This document shows positions 1-7,860 of a DNA stretch of 29,801 bases, one piece after another. The notes beneath the pieces were generated by a model. That model was not told where the DNA came from. It ran no database searches and was given only the letters and a program-made list of their open reading frames with translations. This DNA is from a virus. The stretch is taken from IMG/VR virus record IMGVR_UViG_3300027749_000377, positions 1 to 29,801 of that record; one strand, 5' to 3'. Positions within the stretch are counted from its first letter, which is position 1. Each line of letters begins with the position of its first letter. Made by a program: the position numbers and the translations under genes.

Positions 1-63
1 TGTTTTGAACTCTTAGCAAAGGACGCACCCAATGTCGATGCATCTACACCATCCCAGTCTTAG
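1..63 (+). CDS. Possible C-terminal tail of an upstream gene (partial)
   Basis: Reading from base 1 in frame 1 gives 20 codons ending in TAG at 61-63. The other two plus frames stop within the first 16 bases, so if an upstream gene runs into the window by more than a few codons it must be in this frame. It would overlap the next gene by 32 nt, which is compatible with the overlapping style of this genome. There is no recognisable domain in so short a piece. It may equally be untranslated. Confidence 0.25.
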   Translation, partial: CFELLAKDAPNVDASTPSQS

Positions 64-421
64 TCTCAACGGTCGTAAAAAAGGCAAGGTCAAGTTTCGT
101 AATGCAGACGAGGCTCGCAAGGCACGTGAATTAGATACCTCGTGGAAAGAATTAAAAAAGAAGTGGGACGTGGATGCTGAAGAAAAGCGTCGTAATCGTG
201 CCTTGAAGGCCGAACCGCTTGATTATAAACTGACCACTCCTGCTGGTCGTAGCACCGCGCATATACCCAGTCTGTCAACTCCTGGTGGATCTACAGCACC
301 TGTTTACAAAGTTTATACAGGTACCAAGGTCAAAGGTATTGCTACCATGCACAAGTCAAATGCTGTGCCTGTGTTCTCAAACGAAGAGGCTGTGGAGATT
401 TCCAGAATGCGACGTGGATGA
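32..421 (+). CDS. Conserved phage protein of unknown function, 129 aa
   Basis: A very basic, Lys/Arg-rich soluble protein with no signal peptide or membrane segment. The N-terminal half (residues ~15-60) is a charged, probably helical stretch rich in K, R and E. The C-terminal part contains the segment VYTGTKVKGIATMHKSNAVPVFS and ends in a basic SRMRRG tail. The overall form resembles a small protein family seen in many aquatic tailed phages, recalled from memory, with no known function. An AAAGGA Shine-Dalgarno-like stretch at 18-23 precedes the ATG. The stop codon overlaps the next gene by 4 nt (ATGA), suggesting translational coupling. The charge pattern would fit a nucleic-acid-associated protein, but that is inference only. 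Confidence 0.75.
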   Translation: MSMHLHHPSLSLNGRKKGKVKFRNADEARKARELDTSWKELKKKWDVDAEEKRRNRALKAEPLDYKLTTPAGRSTAHIPSLSTPGGSTAPVYKVYTGTKVKGIATMHKSNAVPVFSNEEAVEISRMRRG

Positions 422-678
422 AAGATCTGTATTCCACACCCGAAGCCAGACTGGACACTATACTGGGCGAGGTTAGTTTCTGGGCACAGATGCAACGATG
501 CAGACTATCTGAAGAGGGTGAGAAGAATTGTCGCACAGGCGCAGACACAATCACATGGTTTAGAGACACTTGGGGCATACAACTGTTACCCTCAGATGAT
601 ACCATATTTGGATTTCAGCGTGGAGTCAACATTGTGGATGAGCAAAAGTACATGATATTTTTATTGAAGTGGTCATGA
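418..678 (+). CDS. Hypothetical protein, 86 aa
   Basis: Begins inside the stop of the preceding gene (ATGA overlap, 418-421), the usual sign of a real coupled gene in this genome. It is a small soluble protein with Trp residues at ~22, 47, 52 and 85, mildly acidic, with no membrane helix or nucleotide-binding motif that I recognise. I do not recognise the family. Its end lies 38 nt upstream of the chosen start of the next gene. Confidence that it is coding rests on the overlap and on the absence of a competing frame, not on homology. Confidence 0.6.
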   Translation: MKDLYSTPEARLDTILGEVSFWAQMQRCRLSEEGEKNCRTGADTITWFRDTWGIQLLPSDDTIFGFQRGVNIVDEQKYMIFLLKWS

Positions 679-716
679 TTAAAAAACGTTTATTAACCTA
701 TAAGGGAGATTTTGTA

Positions 717-1100
717 ATGGGTGGTATGTGGGAAAAAGATGAAGTGGTGCGCCTGCTCAAAGGCGTGCCGGGCACACAATATCAAGAAGCAGACGATCAA
801 GTCAAAGAACAGATGCGTGAGTGGATCCGTGGTCTGTTACAGAACAGCGCAATCAATGTAACATTCACCAAAGCCGACGGAACCGATCGTGACATGCTGT
901 GTACTCTAGATCACAGTAGGATTCCGGTTAGCATAGCAAAACCAGTGCAGTCAGTAGATGGTATTGTGCGTGAAAGTCGGAAGCCTCGCAAAGAACCTGA
1001 CCCACATAGTATTCGGGTGTTTGATTTGCAAAAACAAGAGTGGCGCAGTTTCCGTTTTGACAGACTCCGAAAGGTCACAGCCACCTTGGATTTCCAATAA
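717..1100 (+). CDS. Small SH3-like barrel protein (DUF2693-like), 127 aa
   Basis: The start at 717 is preferred over the upstream in-frame ATGs at 669 and 675 because an AAGGGAGA Shine-Dalgarno sequence lies at 702-709 with ideal spacing. The middle and C-terminal parts carry an alternating beta pattern: VTFTKADGTDRDMLCTL near residues 47-63 and later IRVFDLQKQEWRSFRFDRL. The combination 'K.DGT.R.M.CTL ... V.DL....WRSFR.D' is what I remember of a small phage family annotated as DUF2693 or SH3-beta-barrel-fold protein, present in many T4-like and cyanophage genomes with no proven role. The preceding residues (VVRLLKGVPGTQYQ) look helical. Family assignment is by eye. Confidence 0.75.
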   Translation: MGGMWEKDEVVRLLKGVPGTQYQEADDQVKEQMREWIRGLLQNSAINVTFTKADGTDRDMLCTLDHSRIPVSIAKPVQSVDGIVRESRKPRKEPDPHSIRVFDLQKQEWRSFRFDRLRKVTATLDFQ

Positions 1101-1110
1101 GTAATACTCA

Positions 1111-1329
1111 ATGGCAAAAGAAGATATTATAAACATGGAGGGTCGAGTAGAAGAAGTACTACCAGCCGCCATGTTCCGGGTAAAAATAGACAACATCAAC
1201 AACGTGGTACTAGCACACTTATCCGGGCGTATGCGCAAGAACAACATCAAAGTCCTCTTGGGAGATCGGGTAGAAATGGAATTTAGCCCATATGATCTTA
1301 CCAAGGGACGTATTACTCGTCGCAAATAA
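1111..1329 (+). CDS. infA: Translation initiation factor IF-1
   Basis: A full-length, 72-residue IF-1, the same size as the E. coli protein. It opens with MAKED, has the [12 protein letters not shown] strand pair, the [18 protein letters not shown] segment (cellular IF-1 has HISGKMRKNYIRILTGD) and the [10 protein letters not shown]-terminal motif, together the complete OB fold. In cells IF-1 binds the 30S A site and works with IF-2 and IF-3 in start-site selection. The residues that contact 16S rRNA (basic RMRKN loop and C-terminal KGRI.RRK) look retained, so it is probably functional. It heads a host-like trio: the superoxide dismutase starts 7 nt after its stop, then ErpA. A phage copy could bias host ribosomes towards phage mRNAs; that is inference. 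IF-1 genes are uncommon in phages. Confidence 0.93.
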   Translation: MAKEDIINMEGRVEEVLPAAMFRVKIDNINNVVLAHLSGRMRKNNIKVLLGDRVEMEFSPYDLTKGRITRRK

Positions 1330-1336
1330 ATACAAG

Positions 1337-1885
1337 ATGGAATTACGCAACCACATCAATCTTGTAGAAGCAAGCACCCGTCCAGCAAAACTGGAAACTA
1401 CCCCTCTCCCTTACGGTGTCAAAGACCTTGAGCCTGTGATGAGCAGAGCCACTATCGACTATCATTTTGAACACCTAGCCAAAGGCTATGCAAAGCGTTA
1501 CAACGCAGGAGAAGGCAATGCGGATTTTAATCGTGCTGGCAGTTTTCTACACAATAAATTTTTCCCTCAGCTTCGGGCTCCCAAGGGCGCAAACAAGCCC
1601 CGCGGTGCAGTACTCGCGCTGATAGAAGAAAACTTCAAGACTTGGGAAGATTTCAAGGAGCAGTTTAAAGAAACTGCAATGAAGATCCAGGGGTCTGGTT
1701 GGGTTTACTTGAGCACTGGTGGTACAATCAAAACAATCCCCAATCATCAAGTTCGCACTGATATCTGCTGTTTAGTAGACTGGTGGGAACACGCCTGGAG
1801 TTTAGACTACCAGTGGGACAAAGAAAAATACCTAGACAATATCTGGAAGATTATTGACTGGGACGTTTGTAACGAAAGACTATAA
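1337..1885 (+). CDS. sodB: Iron/manganese superoxide dismutase, 182 aa
   Basis: Converts superoxide to oxygen and hydrogen peroxide. All four metal ligands can be placed: H43 (IDYHFEH), H72 (GSFLHNKFF), D148 and H152 (DWWEHAW). Also conserved are [10 protein letters not shown] near residues 24-33, QGSGWVYL, and the C-terminal [12 protein letters not shown] motif. Two second-shell positions look unusual: the gateway His (E. coli His30) appears to be Leu47, and the PNQ/Gln position reads PNH (His137). The gateway Tyr is kept (Y51). The protein has about 17 extra N-terminal residues, [15 protein letters not shown]..., before the SOD fold, and no other start can remove them without losing the fold's first strand. 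The in-frame ATG at 1292 lies inside infA and is unlikely. The stop overlaps erpA by one base (TAATG). Confidence 0.92.
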   Translation: MELRNHINLVEASTRPAKLETTPLPYGVKDLEPVMSRATIDYHFEHLAKGYAKRYNAGEGNADFNRAGSFLHNKFFPQLRAPKGANKPRGAVLALIEENFKTWEDFKEQFKETAMKIQGSGWVYLSTGGTIKTIPNHQVRTDICCLVDWWEHAWSLDYQWDKEKYLDNIWKIIDWDVCNERL

Positions 1886-2205
1886 TGATATTAGAAACTG
1901 GTGCTGTGGCTAAATTACGTGACCTAGTTGCTGAAGAGGGCAATCCTGGACTCATGTTACGAGTGTTTGTTCAAGGTGGAGGATGCTCAGGAATGAGCTA
2001 TGGTTTCACATTTGAAGAAGTGCAAAACGAGGACGACTTTGACTTTGCGTATGAAGATGTACGGGTTGTAGTAGATAGCATGAGCATGCAATATCTACAA
2101 GGTGCCTCAATTGACTACAAAGAAGATTTGATGGGTGCCAGTTTTGTGATCAACAATCCACAGGCGCAAACCACTTGTGGTTGCGGAAGCAGTTTCTCAA
2201 TTTAA
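1885..2205 (+). CDS. erpA: A-type iron-sulfur carrier, ErpA/IscA (HesB) family
   Basis: Compact 106-residue A-type carrier that accepts iron-sulfur clusters and inserts them into apoproteins. The three invariant cysteines are present: C34 in [11 protein letters not shown], and C98 and C100 in [11 protein letters not shown]. The internal DSMSMQYL and [17 protein letters not shown] segments match cellular ErpA more closely than IscA, as does the exact [11 protein letters not shown] ending. The N-terminus is short, so this is essentially the bare domain. It starts on the last base of the superoxide dismutase stop (TAATG), so it is probably translated with it. Pairing SOD with ErpA makes sense because superoxide destroys Fe-S clusters, and the radical SAM enzyme at 12265 also needs one. 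The stop is convergent with, and overlaps by 4 nt, the minus-strand fibre gene. Confidence 0.92.
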   Translation: MILETGAVAKLRDLVAEEGNPGLMLRVFVQGGGCSGMSYGFTFEEVQNEDDFDFAYEDVRVVVDSMSMQYLQGASIDYKEDLMGASFVINNPQAQTTCGCGSSFSI

Positions 2206-3305
2206 CTGTAGTAAGCGATTGTAAAGTCTCTCCAACTACCGCTTTGATAAACCTGCGGTAAATTACTAGTAGTATTGTAAACCATATCCCCATTGCTTGG
2301 AGACAACGCATCAATTTGAGATTGTGTTAAGTTAGGCAATCTAAATGCACTAGTAGTTCCGGTGCTAATCACAGTGTTAGCAATCACCACATCAGCAATA
2401 ATAGTGTTAGATGTAGTAATATTACCAGTAGCAGATATACTGCCAGTGGACGAAATATTGCCACCACTCACATTACCAGTTGTTGAAACAGGACTACCAG
2501 CAGGAATAGTTACATTACCAACAAAGTTTGCCCCGTAAACATTACCAATTGCACTTACTGTTCCACTGGTTAAAAGATTGCCCCCGGTGATATTGCCGGT
2601 GGTGCTCATTGCGCCACCTGCTGGTGGGATCACATTGCCAACAAAGTTTGCACCATATACATTGCCACCTGCGGACAATATTCCTGTGGTTACTACATTA
2701 CCAACAACATTACCAACAATATTACCAACAACATTACCAACAAAGTTTATGCCGGTGATGTTGCCACCTGCTGATATTGTGCCGACACTGGTAATATTAC
2801 CTCCTGTAATATTACCCCCTGACGTGACCGATCCACCAGCACTTACTATACCAGCTGTGAGTAAATTACCGCCGGTGATGTTGCCAACTGAAACAATTGA
2901 ATTGGAACCTCCCAGTTGATTTAGAACAAATGCTGTGGTAGCAATTTGAGTTGTAGAAGTGCCATTTGCGGCAGTGGGTGCTGTGGGTGTACCAGTAAAT
3001 GCAGGACTGGCTTTTTGTGCCTGAACATAATCTTGACTGGCCAATGCTGACCAGGCATTGGCGCTGTTGTATGCAGAAAGAACGTCTGTGGAACTGTTGT
3101 ACCAAAGTTGTCCTAGAATTGGTTGCAATGGTGCAGTTGAGTTGGCAAAATTTTCCAACAAATACACGTAGTTTTCGTTTTCGTAGGTACCGTAATCTGT
3201 TACTGCCCGGCCTACTAGGGCCAAGTCTGTGGCGGTGGTGTTAACAGTACCGTCTGCAACGATTGCAATTACATTTCCACGGCTGTTGTTGATAATATAT
3301 GACAT
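2202..3305 (-). CDS. Tail fibre protein with GNITGGN-type repeats, 367 aa
   Basis: The start is set at the ATG at 3303-3305 because a CGGAG Shine-Dalgarno sits just upstream (about 3312-3316); the open frame extends to 3362 but without a signal. The N-terminal ~85 residues ([19 protein letters not shown]..., [34 protein letters not shown]) form a domain common at the head of fibre genes in aquatic T4-like phages. Residues ~150-310 are low-complexity repeats ([22 protein letters not shown], with a [13 protein letters not shown] run) predicted to build a trimeric beta-structured shaft. The C-terminus ([25 protein letters not shown]...W) is a common fibre-tip motif. It runs opposite to its neighbours and diverges from the 3397 gene. 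Confidence 0.85.
   Translation of the reverse strand: MSYIINNSRGNVIAIVADGTVNTTATDLALVGRAVTDYGTYENENYVYLLENFANSTAPLQPILGQLWYNSSTDVLSAYNSANAWSALASQDYVQAQKASPAFTGTPTAPTAANGTSTTQIATTAFVLNQLGGSNSIVSVGNITGGNLLTAGIVSAGGSVTSGGNITGGNITSVGTISAGGNITGINFVGNVVGNIVGNVVGNVVTTGILSAGGNVYGANFVGNVIPPAGGAMSTTGNITGGNLLTSGTVSAIGNVYGANFVGNVTIPAGSPVSTTGNVSGGNISSTGSISATGNITTSNTIIADVVIANTVISTGTTSAFRLPNLTQSQIDALSPSNGDMVYNTTSNLPQVYQSGSWRDFTIAYYS
2686..2760 (-). repeat. Short in-frame tandem repeat in fibre shaft
   Basis: On the plus strand the units ATTACCAACAAC / ATTACCAACAAT recur four to five times in tandem between about 2697 and 2740, encoding VGN(V/I)VGN on the minus strand. Being 12 bp and in frame, gain or loss of a unit would change shaft length without breaking the gene. 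Confidence 0.7.
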
Positions 3306-3396
3306 TGATAGCTCCGAATGCTTGTATTTAGCGATAGATTGGGTTCGCAAGCCTGTGTACAAAGTTTGGTAAATACAGCACTAGGACTGCAAATTT
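3306..3396. promoter_or_regulatory. Divergent intergenic region with paired late-promoter-like boxes
   Basis: This 91-bp region separates two divergent structural genes. Each direction carries one TAAATAC box: on the minus strand CTAAATAC at 3331-3324, on the plus strand GTAAATAC at 3369-3376. T4 late promoters have a TATAAATA core around -10 recognised by gp55. With transcription starting about six bases past each box, both genes would get leaders of 13-15 nt, a symmetrical arrangement that supports the reading. The minus gene has a clear GGAG. The plus gene has a weaker AGGA at 3383-3386. Confidence 0.5.
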
Positions 3397-3675
3397 ATGA
3401 CACAGCAAATAATCAATGTAGGAAACGTGGCCAACGATGGACAAGGTACTCCGCTACGCACAGCGTTTCAGTATATAAACAGCAACTTTACTGAACTTTA
3501 TAATAGTGTATCCACACCAACAGCATTAGCCAATTTAACTGCTGTAGCAGGTGCTCGTGCATTTGTTAACAATGGTAATTTAGTAGCAACAGGTAATTTT
3601 GGAGCTCAAATTGGCAGTGGTGGTTCAAATGTTGTACCTGTGTGGAGCAACGGCACCAACTGGTACGTGGGATAA
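3397..3675 (+). CDS. Short fibre-like protein with NFTELY N-terminal domain, 92 aa
   Basis: The sequence begins with the pattern I..GN..NDG.GTPLRTAF.YINSNFTELY, which is a typical N-terminal, particle-attaching segment of fibre or baseplate-associated proteins in T4-like aquatic phages. In those proteins it is normally followed by a long shaft. Here it ends after 92 residues with a short Gly/Asn-rich tail (NGNLVATGNFGAQIGSGGSN) and a VPVWSNGTNWYVG ending that looks like a complete terminus. The stop is 3 nt before the giant Ig-repeat gene, so the two are surely co-transcribed. It may be a stand-alone adaptor, or a remnant of a longer fibre. No frameshift joining it to the next gene was apparent. 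Confidence 0.75.
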   Translation: MTQQIINVGNVANDGQGTPLRTAFQYINSNFTELYNSVSTPTALANLTAVAGARAFVNNGNLVATGNFGAQIGSGGSNVVPVWSNGTNWYVG

Positions 3676-3678
3676 TCG

Positions 3679-6600
3679 ATGAGTCAACCAGTTTGGATTA
3701 CCCCTGTAGGTAGTTTGGGAACCATACCCGAAGGTATATTTTATCAAAATACACTGTTGGTAGTTGCGGGCGCACTGCCCAACACCCCTACCTGTACGGC
3801 TACCACAGCAGGCACCAACATCATCACCTGTACCAGTACTGAAGGGCTGTATCCAGACCTCAATGTTGTGTTTAGCGGCAATGTATTTGGTGGTGTTGAT
3901 CCTGCCATAAGATATTTTGTATTAGATGTGATCAGCGACACAGAGTTTAGAATCACCGACACAGAGTTTAGTGCTATTCCTGTTGCATTAACAACTGACA
4001 CTGGCACAATGACCGCAGAATTCAGACAGCACGTTTACTACACCCTGATTGCTGGTAATTTACCACCGGGTATCCAAGTTTCAGACAATGGATTGATTGT
4101 GGGTGTTCCTAGTGCATTGGCAAGTATACAAGGCGTACCGTTTGATGTCAATAGAGATGTAACCAGCAAATTTACCATTAGAGCGTACACACAAACTGCC
4201 ACTGGCACAGTTGATCGCATTAGAGATCGAACATTCACACTCACTGTAATCAACACCAATGCGCCAGTGTTTACTTCCCCCGGTGACCTTGGAACATATT
4301 ATGATGGTGACAGATTAGATATTCAACTTGGCATTACCAACGTTGGACCAAACAATCCTGCTGTGGTCAGTTTGATAGGCGGTCAATTGCCAGGTGGAGT
4401 TTATCTTAGTCCCACAGGATTAATATCGGGCTACATTCAACCGTTTGCCAACGTCGATCGACCGCCCGGTTACGATCTCACTCCCGAAGATGTATATCCG
4501 TATGACTTTGTTACCAGTGCTATAAACAAAAACTATCAGTTTACTCTGCAAGTTACAGATGGCACCTCAACTGATATAAAAACATTTAGCTTTTTTGTAT
4601 ATGACCGTTCTACACTCAATGCCAGTACCACACAAATCACAGCAGACAATAGTGTGATCACAGCCGACGAAGGTGAAGAACGCAAACCGTTTATTGTAAA
4701 TTCATTACCATCAAACTTGGGTACTGTGCGTAGTGACAACTACTATGCACATCAGTTTATTGCCAATGACTACGACACTCCTGATCTCAAATTTGCCATC
4801 AGTGTGAACGTGGGATCAGGACTTCCTCCGGGACTAGGAATTGATCCCAATTCAGGTTGGTACTATGGTTATATCCCCGATCAAGGTGTGACTGAAGTTG
4901 AATACAGTTTCAATATTGTTACCTACCAGGCTGACTTTGTAGGAACACCGATTACTTGTACCGCTACTGCATTCAATACCAATATTATTACCTGCGATAG
5001 CACATCACAGATCAATCCAGGGCAACCGATTGTGTTCACTGGCACCAGCTTTGGAGGTATCACTGCTTCACCAACGCAGGTGTATTATGTTCTCTCAGTA
5101 GAAAGCGACACAGAGTTTACTATAACCAACAACCTTGGTAGCAATAGTGCGGTAACATTAACAACATCAACTGGTTCCTTGGCAGCCAACTTGATCGTTG
5201 CAAGTAGCCCATATCCATTTACGCTAACAGTTAATGGGGCCGTCAATGCCGAAGTAATTTGGTCTACACCTGCTGATCTCGGGTACATCGAAAACGGTGC
5301 CACAAGTATGTTGGTAATACAGGCAGAGAACACAGGAGGCCGTGCTCTAAAGTATCGTCTCAAGCCAGGGGCCGGTCCTGCACAATTACCATATCCCTAT
5401 GTGCCTGGAGTATACAATCTACTACCACAAGGGCTGAAATTATTAGACTCTGGAGAAATATCTGGGCGAGTAACCTTTAATACCTTTGCCATTGACCTAG
5501 GGTCAACAACATTTGATGCCACGCAATCTGTAGTAAGAAATATTTCTATTCAAGAAACCACATTTGATAGTACTTTTACATTTACCGTGAATGCCTACGC
5601 AGAAGATTCTCAACAGGTACTTTACAAAGTAAATTCAGTTGAGGTGCTTGATGGCGGATCAGGATACAGTGCAGTAACCACTCCAGTGTTGACATTTAAC
5701 ACACCAATAGGAGCAACAGCAATTCAGGCACAAGCAGGCACTGTCACTGTGAGTGGTGGTAAGATAACTGCTGTAGCAGTCGAAAATGGTGGTAATGGAT
5801 ACACTAGTCCTGCTATCTTGACAGTCACTGAAGGGTTCGGCGGATCAGGGGCAGTACTACAATCCATAATGAAACCTACCGGTACCCGAGACGTTGTGAG
5901 TGTGGACAAAACATTTACCGTACAGGTTCGACGTGTTTACAACAAGCCTTATCAGAACCTGTTGATTGAAGCCATGCCACCGGCTAATGATCGTGCCACA
6001 ATAACAGAGTTGTTGAACAACCAAGAAATCTTTGTGCCAGATTATATCTACAGAATAGATGATCCATACTTTGGCAAGAGTGAACGAGTGATATACCAAC
6101 ACGCATTTGGTCTTGCCCCCGATACGTTAGAAACTTATGTACTCAGTTTGTATGAAAATCACTACTGGAAAAATCTTGTGTTGGGCGAAATTGATACTGC
6201 TCAGGCTATAGATCCTATCACAGGCGAAGTGGTATATGAAGTTGTATACAGCAAAATCATAGATGACCTTGTGAATGCATCGGGGGTCAGCGTGAGCAAG
6301 ATTGTAAATCTTCCTTATTCCATCACGGATCCAGGTGATGGCAGCACACAACTCACACAGGTGTATCCTAATAGCCTAGTTGACATGAGAGATCAAGTGA
6401 TTGACGTGGTTGGACAAATATCAACCAAACTTCCACTGTGGATGACTTCAAAACAAACCAATGGAAGAGTGTTAGGCTTTACTCCAGCCTGGGTCATGTG
6501 TTACACCAAACCTGGAAGAAGCCGACAAATTGCTTACTATGTACAAACACAATTCCAAGGACAATTAAACACAGTAGACTTCAAGGTTGATCGATATATT

Positions 6601-7845
6601 CTAGATCATACACTAAGTCGTAACTGGGATACTGTAACTCAAAACTGGACACCAAAACCTAGTTTGACCACATTTGATAGATACGGATCAGGATTACTTC
6701 CATTCATTGGATATGTTGATATAGCCACACGTTTGGCCTACTCTGATGTTAATCAACAGACATTGGATTATATTACTAGCCTTGGCGGACTTGATGGAAT
6801 ACTATCTAACATCAACGGAAACACTTTAATCTTTACCAAGCAGGAATACTACACTGACTACGCCACTGCCGATGATGCTTGGCAAGACTATACTACTCTT
6901 TATGACGGTGGATTATATGATCAAGGTGATGCAACAGATCCATCTGCACCGCCACCACAAAATATCGACTACCCTGTTGAGTCATTTGACGACAGTTATA
7001 CTATTCCAGGTGGATACACTTATGACTGTACTAACACTTATACCAGCACTGATTATATCAAAGCTTCAACTACTGCGGGTATGCAGGTAAATGATCCTGT
7101 GTGGTTTACTGGTAGCACCTTTGGTGGAATACTTACTACCAATGCCGCTAATGGACTGACTCAAATATACTATATTACCGAAGTGGTCAAAACTACTTGT
7201 ACTATTACTGCGGCAGGAACAAACTTAATAACTTGTGCTAGTGCCACATATTTAAATACCAATGATGTGGTGTGGTTTACCGGTACTACATTTGGAGGTG
7301 TAGAAGCATTGACCGCAAGCAACACTATTCAACAATATTACGTGACCAAAATATCATCTACAACATTCAAGATTTCACTAACACAAGGTGGAGGATTTGT
7401 TACTTTATCAAATGCAACAGGATCAATGAATGTAAACACGTCATACTTTACTGTAAGCGAAACACAAGGTGGTACTAATACCACCTTGACCACAGCATCG
7501 GGTGGTATGCTTGTGAACTTTGGCAACACAAGAATGGCCGTCTACACCATATCGGTGGACCCTGTGACTACACTTGTGACTCTTACTCCCACAACACTTA
7601 CTGCACAAACCCAATATGTACAAATCACTCGCGGACGCAGATATAAAGGCGCTCAATTGTATTACCCGACAAGCCCGGCACAAGGATATACATTGATCAA
7701 CTGGCTCCCAGTACCAGAATCTAGCTCAAGTGAAACCACATTTGACGCGGCAAGCATGGCGTTTGAACAACCAGTTGATATGTACGATCCCACCGATCGG
7801 GATGATAAATATCTGGTATTTCCCAAAGCCAATATATTGGTATAA
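3679..7845 (+). CDS. Giant Ig-repeat virion protein, 1388 aa
   Basis: The largest gene of the window and almost certainly a tail or baseplate-associated structural protein. Its N-terminal half shows at least four putative-Ig (He_PIG-like) repeats recognisable by 'LP.G(I/L).....G.I.G': nt ~4036-4110, 4375-4440, 4813-4878 and 5418-5478. Interspersed are copies of another beta module with the signature TNIITC ... (V/I).F.G..FGG(I/V) ... YYVL.V.SDTEF.IT ... LTT.TG.: nt ~3790-4020, 4950-5205, and two in tandem at ~7025-7450. A central region (nt ~5630-5870) has a GGSGYS / GGNGYTSPAILTV repeat pair. No signal peptide or enzymatic motif was seen. Proteins of this kind in T4-like cyanophages are annotated as virion structural proteins with Ig-like domains, probably binding host surface glycans. 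Confidence 0.88.
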   Translation: MSQPVWITPVGSLGTIPEGIFYQNTLLVVAGALPNTPTCTATTAGTNIITCTSTEGLYPDLNVVFSGNVFGGVDPAIRYFVLDVISDTEFRITDTEFSAIPVALTTDTGTMTAEFRQHVYYTLIAGNLPPGIQVSDNGLIVGVPSALASIQGVPFDVNRDVTSKFTIRAYTQTATGTVDRIRDRTFTLTVINTNAPVFTSPGDLGTYYDGDRLDIQLGITNVGPNNPAVVSLIGGQLPGGVYLSPTGLISGYIQPFANVDRPPGYDLTPEDVYPYDFVTSAINKNYQFTLQVTDGTSTDIKTFSFFVYDRSTLNASTTQITADNSVITADEGEERKPFIVNSLPSNLGTVRSDNYYAHQFIANDYDTPDLKFAISVNVGSGLPPGLGIDPNSGWYYGYIPDQGVTEVEYSFNIVTYQADFVGTPITCTATAFNTNIITCDSTSQINPGQPIVFTGTSFGGITASPTQVYYVLSVESDTEFTITNNLGSNSAVTLTTSTGSLAANLIVASSPYPFTLTVNGAVNAEVIWSTPADLGYIENGATSMLVIQAENTGGRALKYRLKPGAGPAQLPYPYVPGVYNLLPQGLKLLDSGEISGRVTFNTFAIDLGSTTFDATQSVVRNISIQETTFDSTFTFTVNAYAEDSQQVLYKVNSVEVLDGGSGYSAVTTPVLTFNTPIGATAIQAQAGTVTVSGGKITAVAVENGGNGYTSPAILTVTEGFGGSGAVLQSIMKPTGTRDVVSVDKTFTVQVRRVYNKPYQNLLIEAMPPANDRATITELLNNQEIFVPDYIYRIDDPYFGKSERVIYQHAFGLAPDTLETYVLSLYENHYWKNLVLGEIDTAQAIDPITGEVVYEVVYSKIIDDLVNASGVSVSKIVNLPYSITDPGDGSTQLTQVYPNSLVDMRDQVIDVVGQISTKLPLWMTSKQTNGRVLGFTPAWVMCYTKPGRSRQIAYYVQTQFQGQLNTVDFKVDRYILDHTLSRNWDTVTQNWTPKPSLTTFDRYGSGLLPFIGYVDIATRLAYSDVNQQTLDYITSLGGLDGILSNINGNTLIFTKQEYYTDYATADDAWQDYTTLYDGGLYDQGDATDPSAPPPQNIDYPVESFDDSYTIPGGYTYDCTNTYTSTDYIKASTTAGMQVNDPVWFTGSTFGGILTTNAANGLTQIYYITEVVKTTCTITAAGTNLITCASATYLNTNDVVWFTGTTFGGVEALTASNTIQQYYVTKISSTTFKISLTQGGGFVTLSNATGSMNVNTSYFTVSETQGGTNTTLTTASGGMLVNFGNTRMAVYTISVDPVTTLVTLTPTTLTAQTQYVQITRGRRYKGAQLYYPTSPAQGYTLINWLPVPESSSSETTFDAASMAFEQPVDMYDPTDRDDKYLVFPKANILV

Positions 7846-7860
7846 CTAGGACAAAAAAGA

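Noticed and set aside
951-1325. 124-aa minus-strand open frame across infA
   Set aside because: Antisense shadow of the 717 and infA genes, both of which have family signatures in their plus frames.
1326-1333. ATAAATAC box just before sodB
   Set aside because: Overlaps the infA stop and lies only 3 nt from the ATG, so a late-type start would fall inside the gene; probably chance from the stop codon context.
2578-2919. 113-aa plus-strand Pro/Leu/Thr-rich frame
   Set aside because: Reverse complement of the fibre GNITGGN repeats. No ribosome site, and it lies wholly inside the minus-strand fibre gene.
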